Below the pieces are notes generated by a model that had not been told where the DNA came from, did no database searches, and was given only the letters and a program-made list of their open reading frames with translations. Source: Pseudomonadota bacterium (GTDB taxonomy: Bacteria > Pseudomonadota > Gammaproteobacteria > Thiotrichales > Thiotrichaceae). From it: 52,284 nt of DNA. The DNA lies in NCBI GenBank assembly GCA_002747455.1, contig PDPG01000055.1, positions 1-52,284 on the forward strand, given 5' to 3'. Positions 38,234 through 46,528 of the stretch are shown in pieces. Made by a program: the position numbers and the translations under genes. The number at the start of each line of letters is the position of its first letter. Within the stretch, counting starts at the first letter, position 1.

Positions 38234-39994
38234 ATGGGCATCATTAACACAATCAAAGAGGCATGGCTGAACTGGCTTGAGCATGGACGGATTCAGCTGG
38301 CACGCCCTGATGCCTCCATGCACCTGGCACTGGTTGGGTTGATTACGGGTTTTCTGGCCGGTAGTGTCATCGTTATCTTCCGACTGCTGGTTGAGGATAC
38401 CCAAGATCTCCTGCTTCCCGGAACTGGCGCTGAGAACTACGAAGAGCTAAGCGTGGCCGGTCGCTTTTTTCTCCCGACCATCGGTGGCATCTTACTGGCT
38501 CTGTTATTTTACTTTTATGCCGCCAATCAGCGTGTCTTGGGCATCGCGAAAGTGATTGACCGGCTGACCTATCATCAGGGTTATTTCAGCTTACGCGGCT
38601 TTTTGCTGCAATTTTTCGGTGCGGCCATCGCCATTATTTGTGGTCATTCAGTGGGGCGTGAAGGTCCTCATGTCTATTTGGGAGCATCCATTAGTAGCTT
38701 ATTTGCACAGGCCGCATCACTCCCCAACAACAGTATTCGCACGATGGTGGCCTGCGGCGCGGCAGCGGGTGTGTCCGCATCATTCAACACGCCTTTAGCC
38801 GGTGTAATTTTTGCGCTGGAGGTAGTGATGATGGAGTTTAGTCTTGCCAGCTTTATCCCGATCATACTGGCCTCGGTGGTAGCGACCAGTTTGTCGAATG
38901 CCGTATTTGGTATTCAGCCTGCCTTTGAAGTCCCAACAATGAGCCTGACCTCGTTGACGCAATTACCCATTATCATGGTATTAGGTATCAGCATCGGGGT
39001 GGTTTCAGCATTATTTAATCACATGATCGAGAATGTCTCCCGCTTGAGCCAGCCCATCAATATTTGGTGGAAACTATGCGCTGCGGGTGTCATCGCAGGG
39101 GCTTGCGGTGTCATCCAGCCAGAGGTGATGGGCATCGGCTACGACTCCATTACTTTTATATTAAACAATCCACAGTCATTCACCATATTCGGCTTGGTGA
39201 TGCTGGTGTGCTTTAAGCTAATCGCCACCAGCTTTTGTGTTGGACTCGGTGTTCCAGCGGGAATGATTGGCCCGGCCTTTATCATTGGTGCAGCCGTTGG
39301 TGCTATTGCCGGAATACTTGTAAGCTTTACCGATGGTTGGTCAGTCAATGATATTGGTTTTTATGCCTTATTAGGCATGGGGGCAATGATGGCCGCTAGC
39401 TTACAGGCACCACTGGCCGCACTCACCGCTATTATTGAGTTAACCTATAATCCAGGTATTGTGATGCCCGGCATGCTAACCATTGTCATCGCACAACTAA
39501 CTGCCCGCGTGGTATTCAAAAAAGATTCGTTGTTTATCACAATGCTACGCAGTAATGACCAAGACTATCAGGTGAACCCAATTTCACTCACGCTACGCCG
39601 TATCGGTGTTGCCAGCTTGCTGGAAAAAAACTTTATCCACTCTGCCCGCACCGTGACACGTCAACAAGCGGAAGAGATGGTTAAAATGAATGTGAAGTGG
39701 ATTATCATTAGCAATAACGGCGTCCCCAGTCGCCTGATTCCTATGGTGGACTTAGCGCGCTATGTGAAGCTGAGTACCGAAGGCCTGGAAGAAATTGACC
39801 TGATCGAAATACCCGCCCAACGCCTTCAGCTTGACCCTATCTCATTGCAAAGTAATTTGCTGGAAGCGCATATCAAGTTTAAAAATGGCGCGGAGTCCCT
39901 GTGTGTGGTGTTTAAGGAAGACAAGATCAATCAACACAGCCGGATTTATGGAATTTTATTGCCGGATATGGTGACAGCCGCTTATCGGGTGTAA
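38234..39994 (+). CDS. ClC-family anion channel/transporter with C-terminal regulatory region
   Basis: A 586-residue membrane protein of the ClC family. GREGPHV (141-147) holds the gating glutamate E143 that marks proton-coupled exchange; the second anion motif appears as GVPAGMIGPAFIIGA near 340. The usual first motif GSGIP is altered to LGIAK (102-106), so the anion-coordinating serine is missing and selectivity is uncertain. The last 150 residues are soluble and resemble a CBS-like regulatory segment (ARTVTRQQAEEMVKMNVKWI). Other members move chloride, nitrate or fluoride. No partner genes flank it. Confidence 0.88.
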   Translation: MGIINTIKEAWLNWLEHGRIQLARPDASMHLALVGLITGFLAGSVIVIFRLLVEDTQDLLLPGTGAENYEELSVAGRFFLPTIGGILLALLFYFYAANQRVLGIAKVIDRLTYHQGYFSLRGFLLQFFGAAIAIICGHSVGREGPHVYLGASISSLFAQAASLPNNSIRTMVACGAAAGVSASFNTPLAGVIFALEVVMMEFSLASFIPIILASVVATSLSNAVFGIQPAFEVPTMSLTSLTQLPIIMVLGISIGVVSALFNHMIENVSRLSQPINIWWKLCAAGVIAGACGVIQPEVMGIGYDSITFILNNPQSFTIFGLVMLVCFKLIATSFCVGLGVPAGMIGPAFIIGAAVGAIAGILVSFTDGWSVNDIGFYALLGMGAMMAASLQAPLAALTAIIELTYNPGIVMPGMLTIVIAQLTARVVFKKDSLFITMLRSNDQDYQVNPISLTLRRIGVASLLEKNFIHSARTVTRQQAEEMVKMNVKWIIISNNGVPSRLIPMVDLARYVKLSTEGLEEIDLIEIPAQRLQLDPISLQSNLLEAHIKFKNGAESLCVVFKEDKINQHSRIYGILLPDMVTAAYRV

Positions 39995-40162
39995 ACCGGG
40001 TTGGACGCATAGGCTCTAAACGAATTCATTCTATCCATTAAGCGGAGCCTTCAAGTTCAGTAACAAGAAAGTGCTAAGAGTTGACGTGTATCAAGGAACG
40101 CTAGTACCCTAGAAATTAGGATTTGCCGTTGACTAAAATAAGCATCTCATGGGAGCACACGC

Positions 40163-40297
40163 ATGAATTTTTTACTCAATCAGACCGTCATTTTAACTGC
40201 CATCACAATCCTCGCTATCTTCGGCGGGATGGGGTGGTTCGTTTACAAGATGTACATACTTTCCAAAACACCTGAAGAACCACAACAAAAAAAGTAG
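40163..40297 (+). CDS. Small single-helix membrane protein, 44 residues
   Basis: It begins MNFLLNQTVILTAITILAIF, has one hydrophobic helix (about 9-33) and ends in a short charged tail (SKTPEEPQQKK). GGGAG sits 7 bases before the ATG, an excellent ribosome site. Between the ClC and ProQ-like genes, this is the only ORF with such signals. Family unknown; small membrane proteins of this shape often bind and modulate larger membrane complexes, but nothing here says which. Confidence 0.6.
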   Translation: MNFLLNQTVILTAITILAIFGGMGWFVYKMYILSKTPEEPQQKK

Positions 40298-40303
40298 GTG
40301 CGG

Positions 40304-40350
40304 GCACCGATACATTAGATGGTTCGCCGTCTGCTCTGGGCTGTCGGTGC
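40304..40350. other. Inverted repeat between convergent genes
   Basis: GCACCGA (40304-40310) and TCGGTGC (40344-40350) flank a 33-base interval between the small membrane ORF and the ProQ-like gene. No T run; it might still act as a weak terminator structure. Confidence 0.3.
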
Positions 40351-40361
40351 TTCGTGTTGGC

Positions 40362-40886
40362 TTACCGCTTTTGTACAAGAGTCACGGGCTTCTGTGACAC
40401 AGGCTCAGATGTAGCTAACGCCCGTTCCGCGTGGTCGCGCTCTTCCTGTAGAATCTCGCCGTTTTCAGTGCCATCCAGCATAAACCGCATACCGCCTCTG
40501 GCAACATTCTTCAGGTAAGCTGGGTGGTGCGTGTGGCGATGCAGGCGCTTCTTAATGGCACGCTTGCTAATTTCCAAATGCTTTGATGCCACAAACTCGG
40601 CAATTTGCTCATCAATCCCGCGAGCCAAGGGCCGACGGCGACGCCAGACTGAAAACGACTCTGCCAACAAACGCTTTAGCTCACGAGACTGGCGCTCTGA
40701 AGGCGATAATTTACTATCCTTGATTGCCTTTTTCTGTGCTGCCGATTGCAGCTTCAGGACGCGCTTGCGTCCTCTGACAAACTCCGACACATCCTCATTA
40801 ATCCCCTCGGAGGACTTAGACTCAGCTACTTTGAACCTGGATTTTTTCTTTAATGTCAGCGTCTTTCTTGGCTTTTCATCAGTCAT
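40362..40886 (-). CDS. ProQ/FinO-domain RNA chaperone
   Basis: A 174-residue protein. The N-terminal 60 residues are Lys-rich and disordered-looking; the ProQ/FinO domain (about 70-150) shows RRRRPLARGIDEQIAEF, RAIKKRLHRHTHHPAYL and GGMRFMLDG, which form the RNA-binding concave face. Such proteins stabilise small RNAs and mRNAs. The start MTDEKPRKTL is preferred over an ATG 11 codons upstream because an extended -10 box (40928-40936) would place the transcript start right at that upstream ATG. It is divergent from the CoA-transferase gene. Confidence 0.88.
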   Translation of the reverse strand: MTDEKPRKTLTLKKKSRFKVAESKSSEGINEDVSEFVRGRKRVLKLQSAAQKKAIKDSKLSPSERQSRELKRLLAESFSVWRRRRPLARGIDEQIAEFVASKHLEISKRAIKKRLHRHTHHPAYLKNVARGGMRFMLDGTENGEILQEERDHAERALATSEPVSQKPVTLVQKR

Positions 40887-40927
40887 TTTTGGACACTCTG
40901 AACCCTTGATTCCATTCATGAATGGTG

Positions 40928-40936
40928 ATTATATCA
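40928..40936 (-). promoter_or_regulatory. Extended -10 promoter of the ProQ-like gene
   Basis: TGATATAAT on the minus strand is a perfect extended -10 (TGnTATAAT). No good -35 lies at the right distance, as expected for this class. The transcript would begin near 40921, giving a leader of about 35 bases before the chosen ATG. Confidence 0.6.
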
Positions 40937-41003
40937 GACCCCGTAGCAAAACTTTCTTACAAAACCATCTGGCAGCGACGCTCCACGCATGGGCGGAGAA
41001 CTT

Positions 41004-42131
41004 ATGAGCGGACCACTCAAGAATTTACGTATTATCGAAATGGCTGGACTTGGGCCATGCCCGCTGGCGGGACAATTATTGGCTGATCTCGGTGCAGAGG
41101 TGATCGTCATTGATCGGAAAAGTGCCGAAGCTGACCCCACCGATATTAACCGGCGCAATAAACAATCCATTGCCCTGAACCTGAAAACAGCACAGGGGCA
41201 ACGTATTGCAAAGCAACTCATTGCTAGTGCTGACATATTGATAGAGGGATTTCGGCCAGGTGTTATGGAAAAATTAGGGCTGGGACCAGACGACTGTCAC
41301 AATGACAATCCCCGACTTATTTACGGACGAATGACCGGCTGGGGGCAAACAGGGCCGCTGGCAAATACCGCTGGACATGACATCAACTACCTTGCCATTA
41401 CCGGCGCACTACACGCGATTGGCAAACAGGACGAGCCACCTATTCCACCGCTCAATCTGGTCGCTGATTACGGCGGCGGTACGATGTTTTTATTACTAGG
41501 CGTACTCTCAGCCCTGTTTGAGCGCAGTCAATCCGGTAAAGGCCAAGTCGTGGATGCTGCAATGGTGGACGGCGTACCTGCCATGATGGGACTCATTCAT
41601 ACTTTCTTGGCCCGCCAAGAGTGGACAACGCAGCGGGAAAGCAATCTTCTGGATGGCGGCGCACCATTTTATCGCTGCTATGAAACAGCAGACAAAAAGT
41701 ACCTATCCGTTGGCCCGCTGGAACCCCAGTTTTTTGCTGAAATGGCACAACGGGCAGAGTTACCCGCGTCGGAACTGGATACACAATACCTAAGCGCAAA
41801 CTGGCCGGATAATCAGCAAAGATACGAGGCACTCTTTAAACGTAAAACTCAAGCGGAGTGGCTGGCACTATTTGAGGGAAGCGATGCCTGTGTCGCGCCA
41901 GTATTGGACTTTAATGAGGTCGAAGCACATCCACACAATGCCGAACGGGATAATTTCATTCGGCTGGATGGGGTAATGCAGGCAGCACCCGCACCAAGGT
42001 TTAGCCGGACACCCGCAGACACACCGAAGCAACCTACTGCGGCAGGGAGTGATACTGAATCCATCTTGAAGGCATTGGGCTACGAGCAGCACGACATCGC
42101 ACAGATGTGGGATACAGGTATTTTGACGTAG
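41004..42131 (+). CDS. CaiB/BaiF family protein, alpha-methylacyl-CoA racemase type
   Basis: A 375-residue type III CoA-transferase family enzyme. Residues H125 (TAGHDINYLA) and D155 (NLVADYGGG) correspond to the His-Asp pair of AMACR enzymes, which racemise 2-methylacyl-CoA esters during branched-chain fat or sterol breakdown. The N-terminal MAGLGPCPLAGQLLADLGA is typical. The ATG at 41004 is chosen for its GGAG ribosome site; an in-frame ATG five codons earlier lies upstream of that site. The DUF72 gene follows 21 bases later on the same strand. Confidence 0.9.
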   Translation: MSGPLKNLRIIEMAGLGPCPLAGQLLADLGAEVIVIDRKSAEADPTDINRRNKQSIALNLKTAQGQRIAKQLIASADILIEGFRPGVMEKLGLGPDDCHNDNPRLIYGRMTGWGQTGPLANTAGHDINYLAITGALHAIGKQDEPPIPPLNLVADYGGGTMFLLLGVLSALFERSQSGKGQVVDAAMVDGVPAMMGLIHTFLARQEWTTQRESNLLDGGAPFYRCYETADKKYLSVGPLEPQFFAEMAQRAELPASELDTQYLSANWPDNQQRYEALFKRKTQAEWLALFEGSDACVAPVLDFNEVEAHPHNAERDNFIRLDGVMQAAPAPRFSRTPADTPKQPTAAGSDTESILKALGYEQHDIAQMWDTGILT

Positions 42132-42152
42132 ATACGACCAGATTATTTAGTC

Positions 42153-43016
42153 ATGACAAAACCGTCGCCCTCCCTCGCCTACTATATCGGCCTACCCCAG
42201 TGGCATCACGAAAAATGGTACGCGCCAGACACGCGTAAGGAAGACTCCTTAACCACCTACTCCCAACATTTTTCATCCGTTGAGGGCAATAACAGTTTTT
42301 ACGGCCTACCCAGCGCACTCAGCATTCAACACTGGGCGGAGCAAACACCAGAAAATTTCCGTTTCTGTTTTAAATTCCCCCGCGACATCAGCCATAGCGG
42401 CAATTTACTGCACTGCGATCACCTGGTTAAAGAATTTCTGGCTCGCATTGAGCCACTGGGAAAACGACTTGGCATTATCTGGCTACAATTCAGCACGGAG
42501 TTTTCACCAGAACAACTCAGTTCATTAAGCACTTTTTTGGCAAGATTGCCAAAGCATCTTGAATATGGCGTGGAGGTTCGAAATCAACGCTTCTTTGAAA
42601 AAGGTCAGGATGAGAAAACCCTTAATCAGATACTGATCCAACATCGGGTGAATCGAGTGATATTTGACACCCGCTGCTTATTCACTCACCCAGCGGAAGA
42701 CCCGGATACTCGTGCAGCTTTTCACGAAAAACCGCGCGTACCAACGCATGTCATCGCAACCGGCGATTCCCCAATGGTTCGATTTATGGGGCCGCACCTT
42801 ACCGAATTGTCTCACGATAAATTACGGCCTTGGGTGAAAAAGATCATTCAGTGGATTGATGAAGGCAAAACGCCTTATATTTTCTTTCATACCCCCGGCA
42901 ATGAATTTGCCGCTGACCTGGGACACTGGTTTTCTGAGCAAATTCATCAGCAGCGACCCGACATCCCAGCGATTACTCTATGGGATAAGCGGCCACAGCA
43001 GGCTTCGTTGTGGTAA
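42153..43016 (+). CDS. DUF72 family protein (TIM-barrel, YecE-like)
   Basis: A 287-residue protein with the DUF72 signatures: IGLPQWHHEKWY at the start, FSSVEGNNSFYGLPS, FRFCFKFPRDISH, WLQFSTEFSP, YGVEVRNQRFF and the final YIFFHTPGNEFAA. The fold is a TIM barrel; the function is unknown, although the conserved cleft suggests an enzyme. It lies 21 bases after the CoA-transferase gene and may be co-transcribed. It is convergent with the Roco gene. Confidence 0.9.
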   Translation: MTKPSPSLAYYIGLPQWHHEKWYAPDTRKEDSLTTYSQHFSSVEGNNSFYGLPSALSIQHWAEQTPENFRFCFKFPRDISHSGNLLHCDHLVKEFLARIEPLGKRLGIIWLQFSTEFSPEQLSSLSTFLARLPKHLEYGVEVRNQRFFEKGQDEKTLNQILIQHRVNRVIFDTRCLFTHPAEDPDTRAAFHEKPRVPTHVIATGDSPMVRFMGPHLTELSHDKLRPWVKKIIQWIDEGKTPYIFFHTPGNEFAADLGHWFSEQIHQQRPDIPAITLWDKRPQQASLW

Positions 43017-43075
43017 AGATTGGTGTATCCCGGCAATCACCTGCATGAGTTTGCCATAACGCCGAGTCAGTCCCT

Positions 43076-46000
43076 TTAGTCCCGTTTATGGTCTAACCAA
43101 AACAGAATAATTGCTCCGGCTAATGCTGCAAGACCCATGACTCCGGCCAACCACGGATTCATATCTTTACCTATTTCTACGGCAAAATTGATGAATTGAT
43201 TGGTGGCAATAATTTGTTGTGCTTTAACGTAGACACTGATCATAGGAGGCGTAACGATTGCTCCGAACAAAAACAGCAAAACTGATGCGGCCCGGAAAAA
43301 ACGGCGTTTAGGGTTCATGACATAGACAACAATACCTGCAATGAGGGCTGAGATGGCACTCACTTTCAGCGAAAGGAAAGCCAGACCAGCGATTAATCCA
43401 GCAGCCAATGCAATGGCGATGCTGACAACCCACCATTCTTTATACCACGGTGTTGGTGCTACTGAGTGTGGGGAACTTTCCGGGGCTGGTGTTGATTGCG
43501 GATTTTCTGGTATGGGTATGTGGTTGTTTACTGTGACCTCAACTTTCGGCGGTGTTGGTTGTTGCGAGTAGTGACGTTCTGCCGCTTTTTGTTGTTGTTT
43601 CAGCTCCTTGTCACTGAATACACCCTCCATAAGCTGTAATACCGGTACTTGTTTTATACGCTTATTGCGGCAATTGATATATACCTCACCTTCCTCCTGA
43701 TATTGCTGCAGTTCGCTGAATTCAAAAAAAGTTGGGGTAGCTGATTCTAAGCAGGTTTCACAGATACAGGGAATCATCTGTTCAACGCGGATATTTCTGA
43801 ACCATTTTTCATGGATGCCCTGTATTTCGTTGCGAATTGTACGTAACAGGTATTTGCGTTCGTTGATTGGTCCGGTGACAGCAATATCAATAACATTCTG
43901 GCCGCTATGATTTTCGTCTTCAAATACCTGTGCCCGACAACCATCATTGTGGAAGATTGCGCCTTTGTGCCAGACCCGTCCTTTTCCCTGTTCATCGGTT
44001 TCGATTAGAGCATTCAGGCGCACAATTAGGCGGGTCATAATACCTTCCGGCATAAAACCATACTGAAAACGAAAGCGTAGGCAGTCAGCCGCATCCCACT
44101 CATAAGCTGGCCGTTTAGTATCCAGTAATTGCGGAGCGATGTAAGTGTCGGGCGGGTTATCCAGTAGGTAACAAATCTCAAAGTGCTCTTTTTCCATCAG
44201 GCTGAGCAACTTGCAACGCTCATCATGATTGTATCTTGACTGACCGTTCGCGTCTGTTTTGCTGCCCCAGATCGTTTCCAGCTGTTGTCGGGTGAAGTAG
44301 CCACCGTTACGCTTGATTTGATTGTCATCCAGTACACTGTAAACCGCATCCACCGCCCATTGTGGATTAAGGATAATGAAGTTATACAACACCGGATCAT
44401 CAGCAAAGTGTAACAGGCTACCTAACCGGTGCAGGTGGCTACTGAGCAGGCGCTGATCCGCTTCACGCTTTACGGAATGCTGACGACATAACTCAGTGTA
44501 CCGATTGAAATCGATGTGATCATGGCGTTGGCCGCACTTCCGCAATGCGCTGCGTACCTCTTCCCAACGGGCAGGGCGTTCTGCGGTCACATGAGGGAGT
44601 CGGGTCAGCATCGACTGAATCTTTTCACGCACGGAAAAAAACCGGGCATCACGTTTCGACAAATCCACCTCAAGGCTTTCGATTTGTAAGTCCGGGTAGT
44701 GTTTTTGGTAATAGCCCAGGTCAAACTGGTGGATGAACTGGTCGTTTTTGTAGTTTTGTATTACCAGCACCGGGCTGTATTGGCCACGTTCTTCACCTAA
44801 CAAATGAATTATTTTAAACCAGTAGCGAAAGTTGGCGGTGGTTTCCTTGCGGTCATTGGCGGAAACCAGTACATACACGGCACCGGGGGTAAGGAAGAAC
44901 TGGTGGGTCATGTACTGGATTTGCTGACCGCCAAAATCCCAGATATTGGCGGTAAAGGTGGTGTCCGGTTTTTCAGGGTGGGGAAATTGCCAGCCTTCAC
45001 GCACAGTGACACCCAGGGTGCTTTCAGTATCGGGGGTCAGTTGAAACTTCGGGTCAAGCAGACTTTCCATGAGAGACGTTTTACCCGCCTCAGGTTCACC
45101 AACGATAATGAGCTTGGCTTCGTTGAGTGGCTGGGCACCTTGCTCCTTGAGGTTTTTGAAATAGGTCAGGACAGCTTCATTGCCTTGTTCGATAATGTCG
45201 GCTGGTGGTATTTCCAGTGGATTTTCTTCAACAACTATTCCTCTGCCGTCGAACTTTCTTTTCAATCGAACAGGAGTACCACTTTCGAGCAAGGCAGTGA
45301 GCGGCGTGATGTCGCTGATCTGGTTGTCAGAAAGCCAAAGCCCGTTCAATTGAGTCAGCGCGGCGAGTGGTGCGATGTCGCTGATCTGATTGTCAGAAAG
45401 CTCAAGCGAAGTTAACTGAGTCAGCGCGGCGAGTGGTGCGACGTCACTGATCTGGTTGTCAGAAAGCCAAAGCGAAGTCAGCTGAGTCAGTACGGCGAGT
45501 GGTGCGACGTCGCTGACCTGGTTGTCAGAAAGCCAAAGCACGTTCAATTGAGTCAGCGCGGCAAGTGGTGCGATGTCACTGATCTGGTTGTCAGAAAGCC
45601 AAAGCGAAGTCAGCTGAGTCAGCGCGGCGAGTGGTGCGATGTCGCTGATCTCATTGTAATGGAGCCAAAGCGAAATCAACTGAGTCAGTGCGGCGAGCGG
45701 TGCGATGTCGCTGATCTCATTGCTAGAGAGCCAAAGCTCGTTCAATTGAGTCAGCGCGGCAAGTGGTGCGGTATCGCTGATCTGGTTACTAGAGAGGTGA
45801 AGCTCGTTCAATCGAGTCAGTGCGGCGAGTGATGCGATGTCGCTGATCTGGTTACCAGAGAGGCGAAGCTCGTTCAATCGAGTCAGTGCGGCGAGTGGTG
45901 CGATGTCGCTGATCTGGTTGTTAGAGAGCCAAAGTGAAGTCAGCTGAGTCAGCGCTGCGAGTGGCGTGATATCGCTGATCTGGTTACCATAGAGCTTAAG

Positions 46001-46126
46001 CGTGTCCAGCCAAACCAGCTCACATAATGCTTCAGGTATTTCAGTTAGGCCGCATTTTCCCAGATCCAGCTGGGTCAGACGTTTTTCCTTGGCTTCACGA
46101 ATTAATTTCAGTGCGAGTTCTGACAC
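43076..46126 (-). CDS. Roco protein: leucine-rich repeats, Roc GTPase, COR, C-terminal membrane helices
   Basis: A 1016-residue protein. Eleven 22-residue leucine-rich repeats (45-286, typical unit LSDNQISDIAPLAALTQL) precede a Roc GTPase: P-loop GEPEAGKTS (343-351), the switch motif WDFGGQQIQYMTH, and a base-contacting IQNYKND where NKxD is usual. The COR domain follows (about 530-700), then a CICETC ... C cysteine set (about 815-865), a Pro-rich linker and three membrane helices (about 930-1012). Roco proteins are GTPase-driven dimers; human LRRK2 is a relative, but no kinase is present here. The start is GTG with AGGA upstream. It is alone, directly downstream of tRNA-Ser. Confidence 0.93.
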   Translation of the reverse strand: MSELALKLIREAKEKRLTQLDLGKCGLTEIPEALCELVWLDTLKLYGNQISDITPLAALTQLTSLWLSNNQISDIAPLAALTRLNELRLSGNQISDIASLAALTRLNELHLSSNQISDTAPLAALTQLNELWLSSNEISDIAPLAALTQLISLWLHYNEISDIAPLAALTQLTSLWLSDNQISDIAPLAALTQLNVLWLSDNQVSDVAPLAVLTQLTSLWLSDNQISDVAPLAALTQLTSLELSDNQISDIAPLAALTQLNGLWLSDNQISDITPLTALLESGTPVRLKRKFDGRGIVVEENPLEIPPADIIEQGNEAVLTYFKNLKEQGAQPLNEAKLIIVGEPEAGKTSLMESLLDPKFQLTPDTESTLGVTVREGWQFPHPEKPDTTFTANIWDFGGQQIQYMTHQFFLTPGAVYVLVSANDRKETTANFRYWFKIIHLLGEERGQYSPVLVIQNYKNDQFIHQFDLGYYQKHYPDLQIESLEVDLSKRDARFFSVREKIQSMLTRLPHVTAERPARWEEVRSALRKCGQRHDHIDFNRYTELCRQHSVKREADQRLLSSHLHRLGSLLHFADDPVLYNFIILNPQWAVDAVYSVLDDNQIKRNGGYFTRQQLETIWGSKTDANGQSRYNHDERCKLLSLMEKEHFEICYLLDNPPDTYIAPQLLDTKRPAYEWDAADCLRFRFQYGFMPEGIMTRLIVRLNALIETDEQGKGRVWHKGAIFHNDGCRAQVFEDENHSGQNVIDIAVTGPINERKYLLRTIRNEIQGIHEKWFRNIRVEQMIPCICETCLESATPTFFEFSELQQYQEEGEVYINCRNKRIKQVPVLQLMEGVFSDKELKQQQKAAERHYSQQPTPPKVEVTVNNHIPIPENPQSTPAPESSPHSVAPTPWYKEWWVVSIAIALAAGLIAGLAFLSLKVSAISALIAGIVVYVMNPKRRFFRAASVLLFLFGAIVTPPMISVYVKAQQIIATNQFINFAVEIGKDMNPWLAGVMGLAALAGAIILFWLDHKRD
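45269..45994 (-). repeat. Eleven 66-bp tandem repeats coding for leucine-rich repeats
   Basis: Each unit encodes 22 residues of the form LSxNQISDIAPLAALTQLxxLW. The DNA copies are close to identical over long stretches, with changes concentrated at the solvent-facing Lxx positions. Confidence 0.93.
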
Positions 46127-46248
46127 AAGTCGTCCTGAGGTTTGTTAGTGCCGGATATATATGCCAGAAACCTGGCGATAAAGTGACATGCGGTGATGCA
46201 ACCTATGTTCGTAGTAGTGATGAGTGAGGATAGATATTTATTACCAGA

Positions 46249-46290
46249 TACACGCATTTATACACGCATTCGGTTTCGCTTACACGCAAT
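46249..46290. repeat. Three direct repeats of TACACGCAWT
   Basis: TACACGCATT starts at 46249 and 46261, and TACACGCAAT at 46281. They lie between the Roco start and tRNA-Ser. They could be operator sites; no bound protein is known. Confidence 0.55.
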
Positions 46291-46300
46291 TCAATTGAAC

Positions 46301-46370
46301 TCCTAGTGATTCAATATCTTGTTAACCTCTTGATTTGAAGCGGAATTTAAGGGAAATTGAACCACTAGGA
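46301..46370. repeat. 15-bp inverted repeat beside the 3' end of tRNA-Ser
   Basis: TCCTAGTGATTCAAT (46301-46315) and ATTGAACCACTAGGA (46356-46370) are inverted copies with one mismatch, 40 bases apart, starting 10 bases past the tRNA CCA end. Confidence 0.6.
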
Positions 46371-46379
46371 ATTGAAAAA

Positions 46380-46470
46380 TGGCGGAGAGAGAGGGATTCG
46401 AACCCTCGATAGGCGGTTAGCCTATACACACTTTCCAGGCGTGCTCCTTCAGCCACTCGGACACCTCTCC
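46380..46470 (-). tRNA. tRNA-Ser (anticodon GGA)
   Basis: A 91-base tRNA with a long variable arm. The 5' end GGAGAGG pairs with TCTCTCC (one G-U), the anticodon loop CTGGAAA gives GGA, the T-loop is GGTTCGAATCC, and CCA is encoded. Confidence 0.97.
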
Positions 46471-46528
46471 GTTGTCAATTACTTAGTACCGAACCCAAGC
46501 AATCAAGGTGCGGCAGATTACCTCACTT

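Noticed and set aside
44804..45832. Long plus-strand ORFs opposite the Roco gene
   Set aside because: They mirror the LRR tandem repeat on the other strand; the minus-strand frame has clear LRR and Roc motifs.
45269..45994. CRISPR-like regular repeats
   Set aside because: The 66-bp units are contiguous, in frame and encode leucine-rich repeats; there are no unique spacers.
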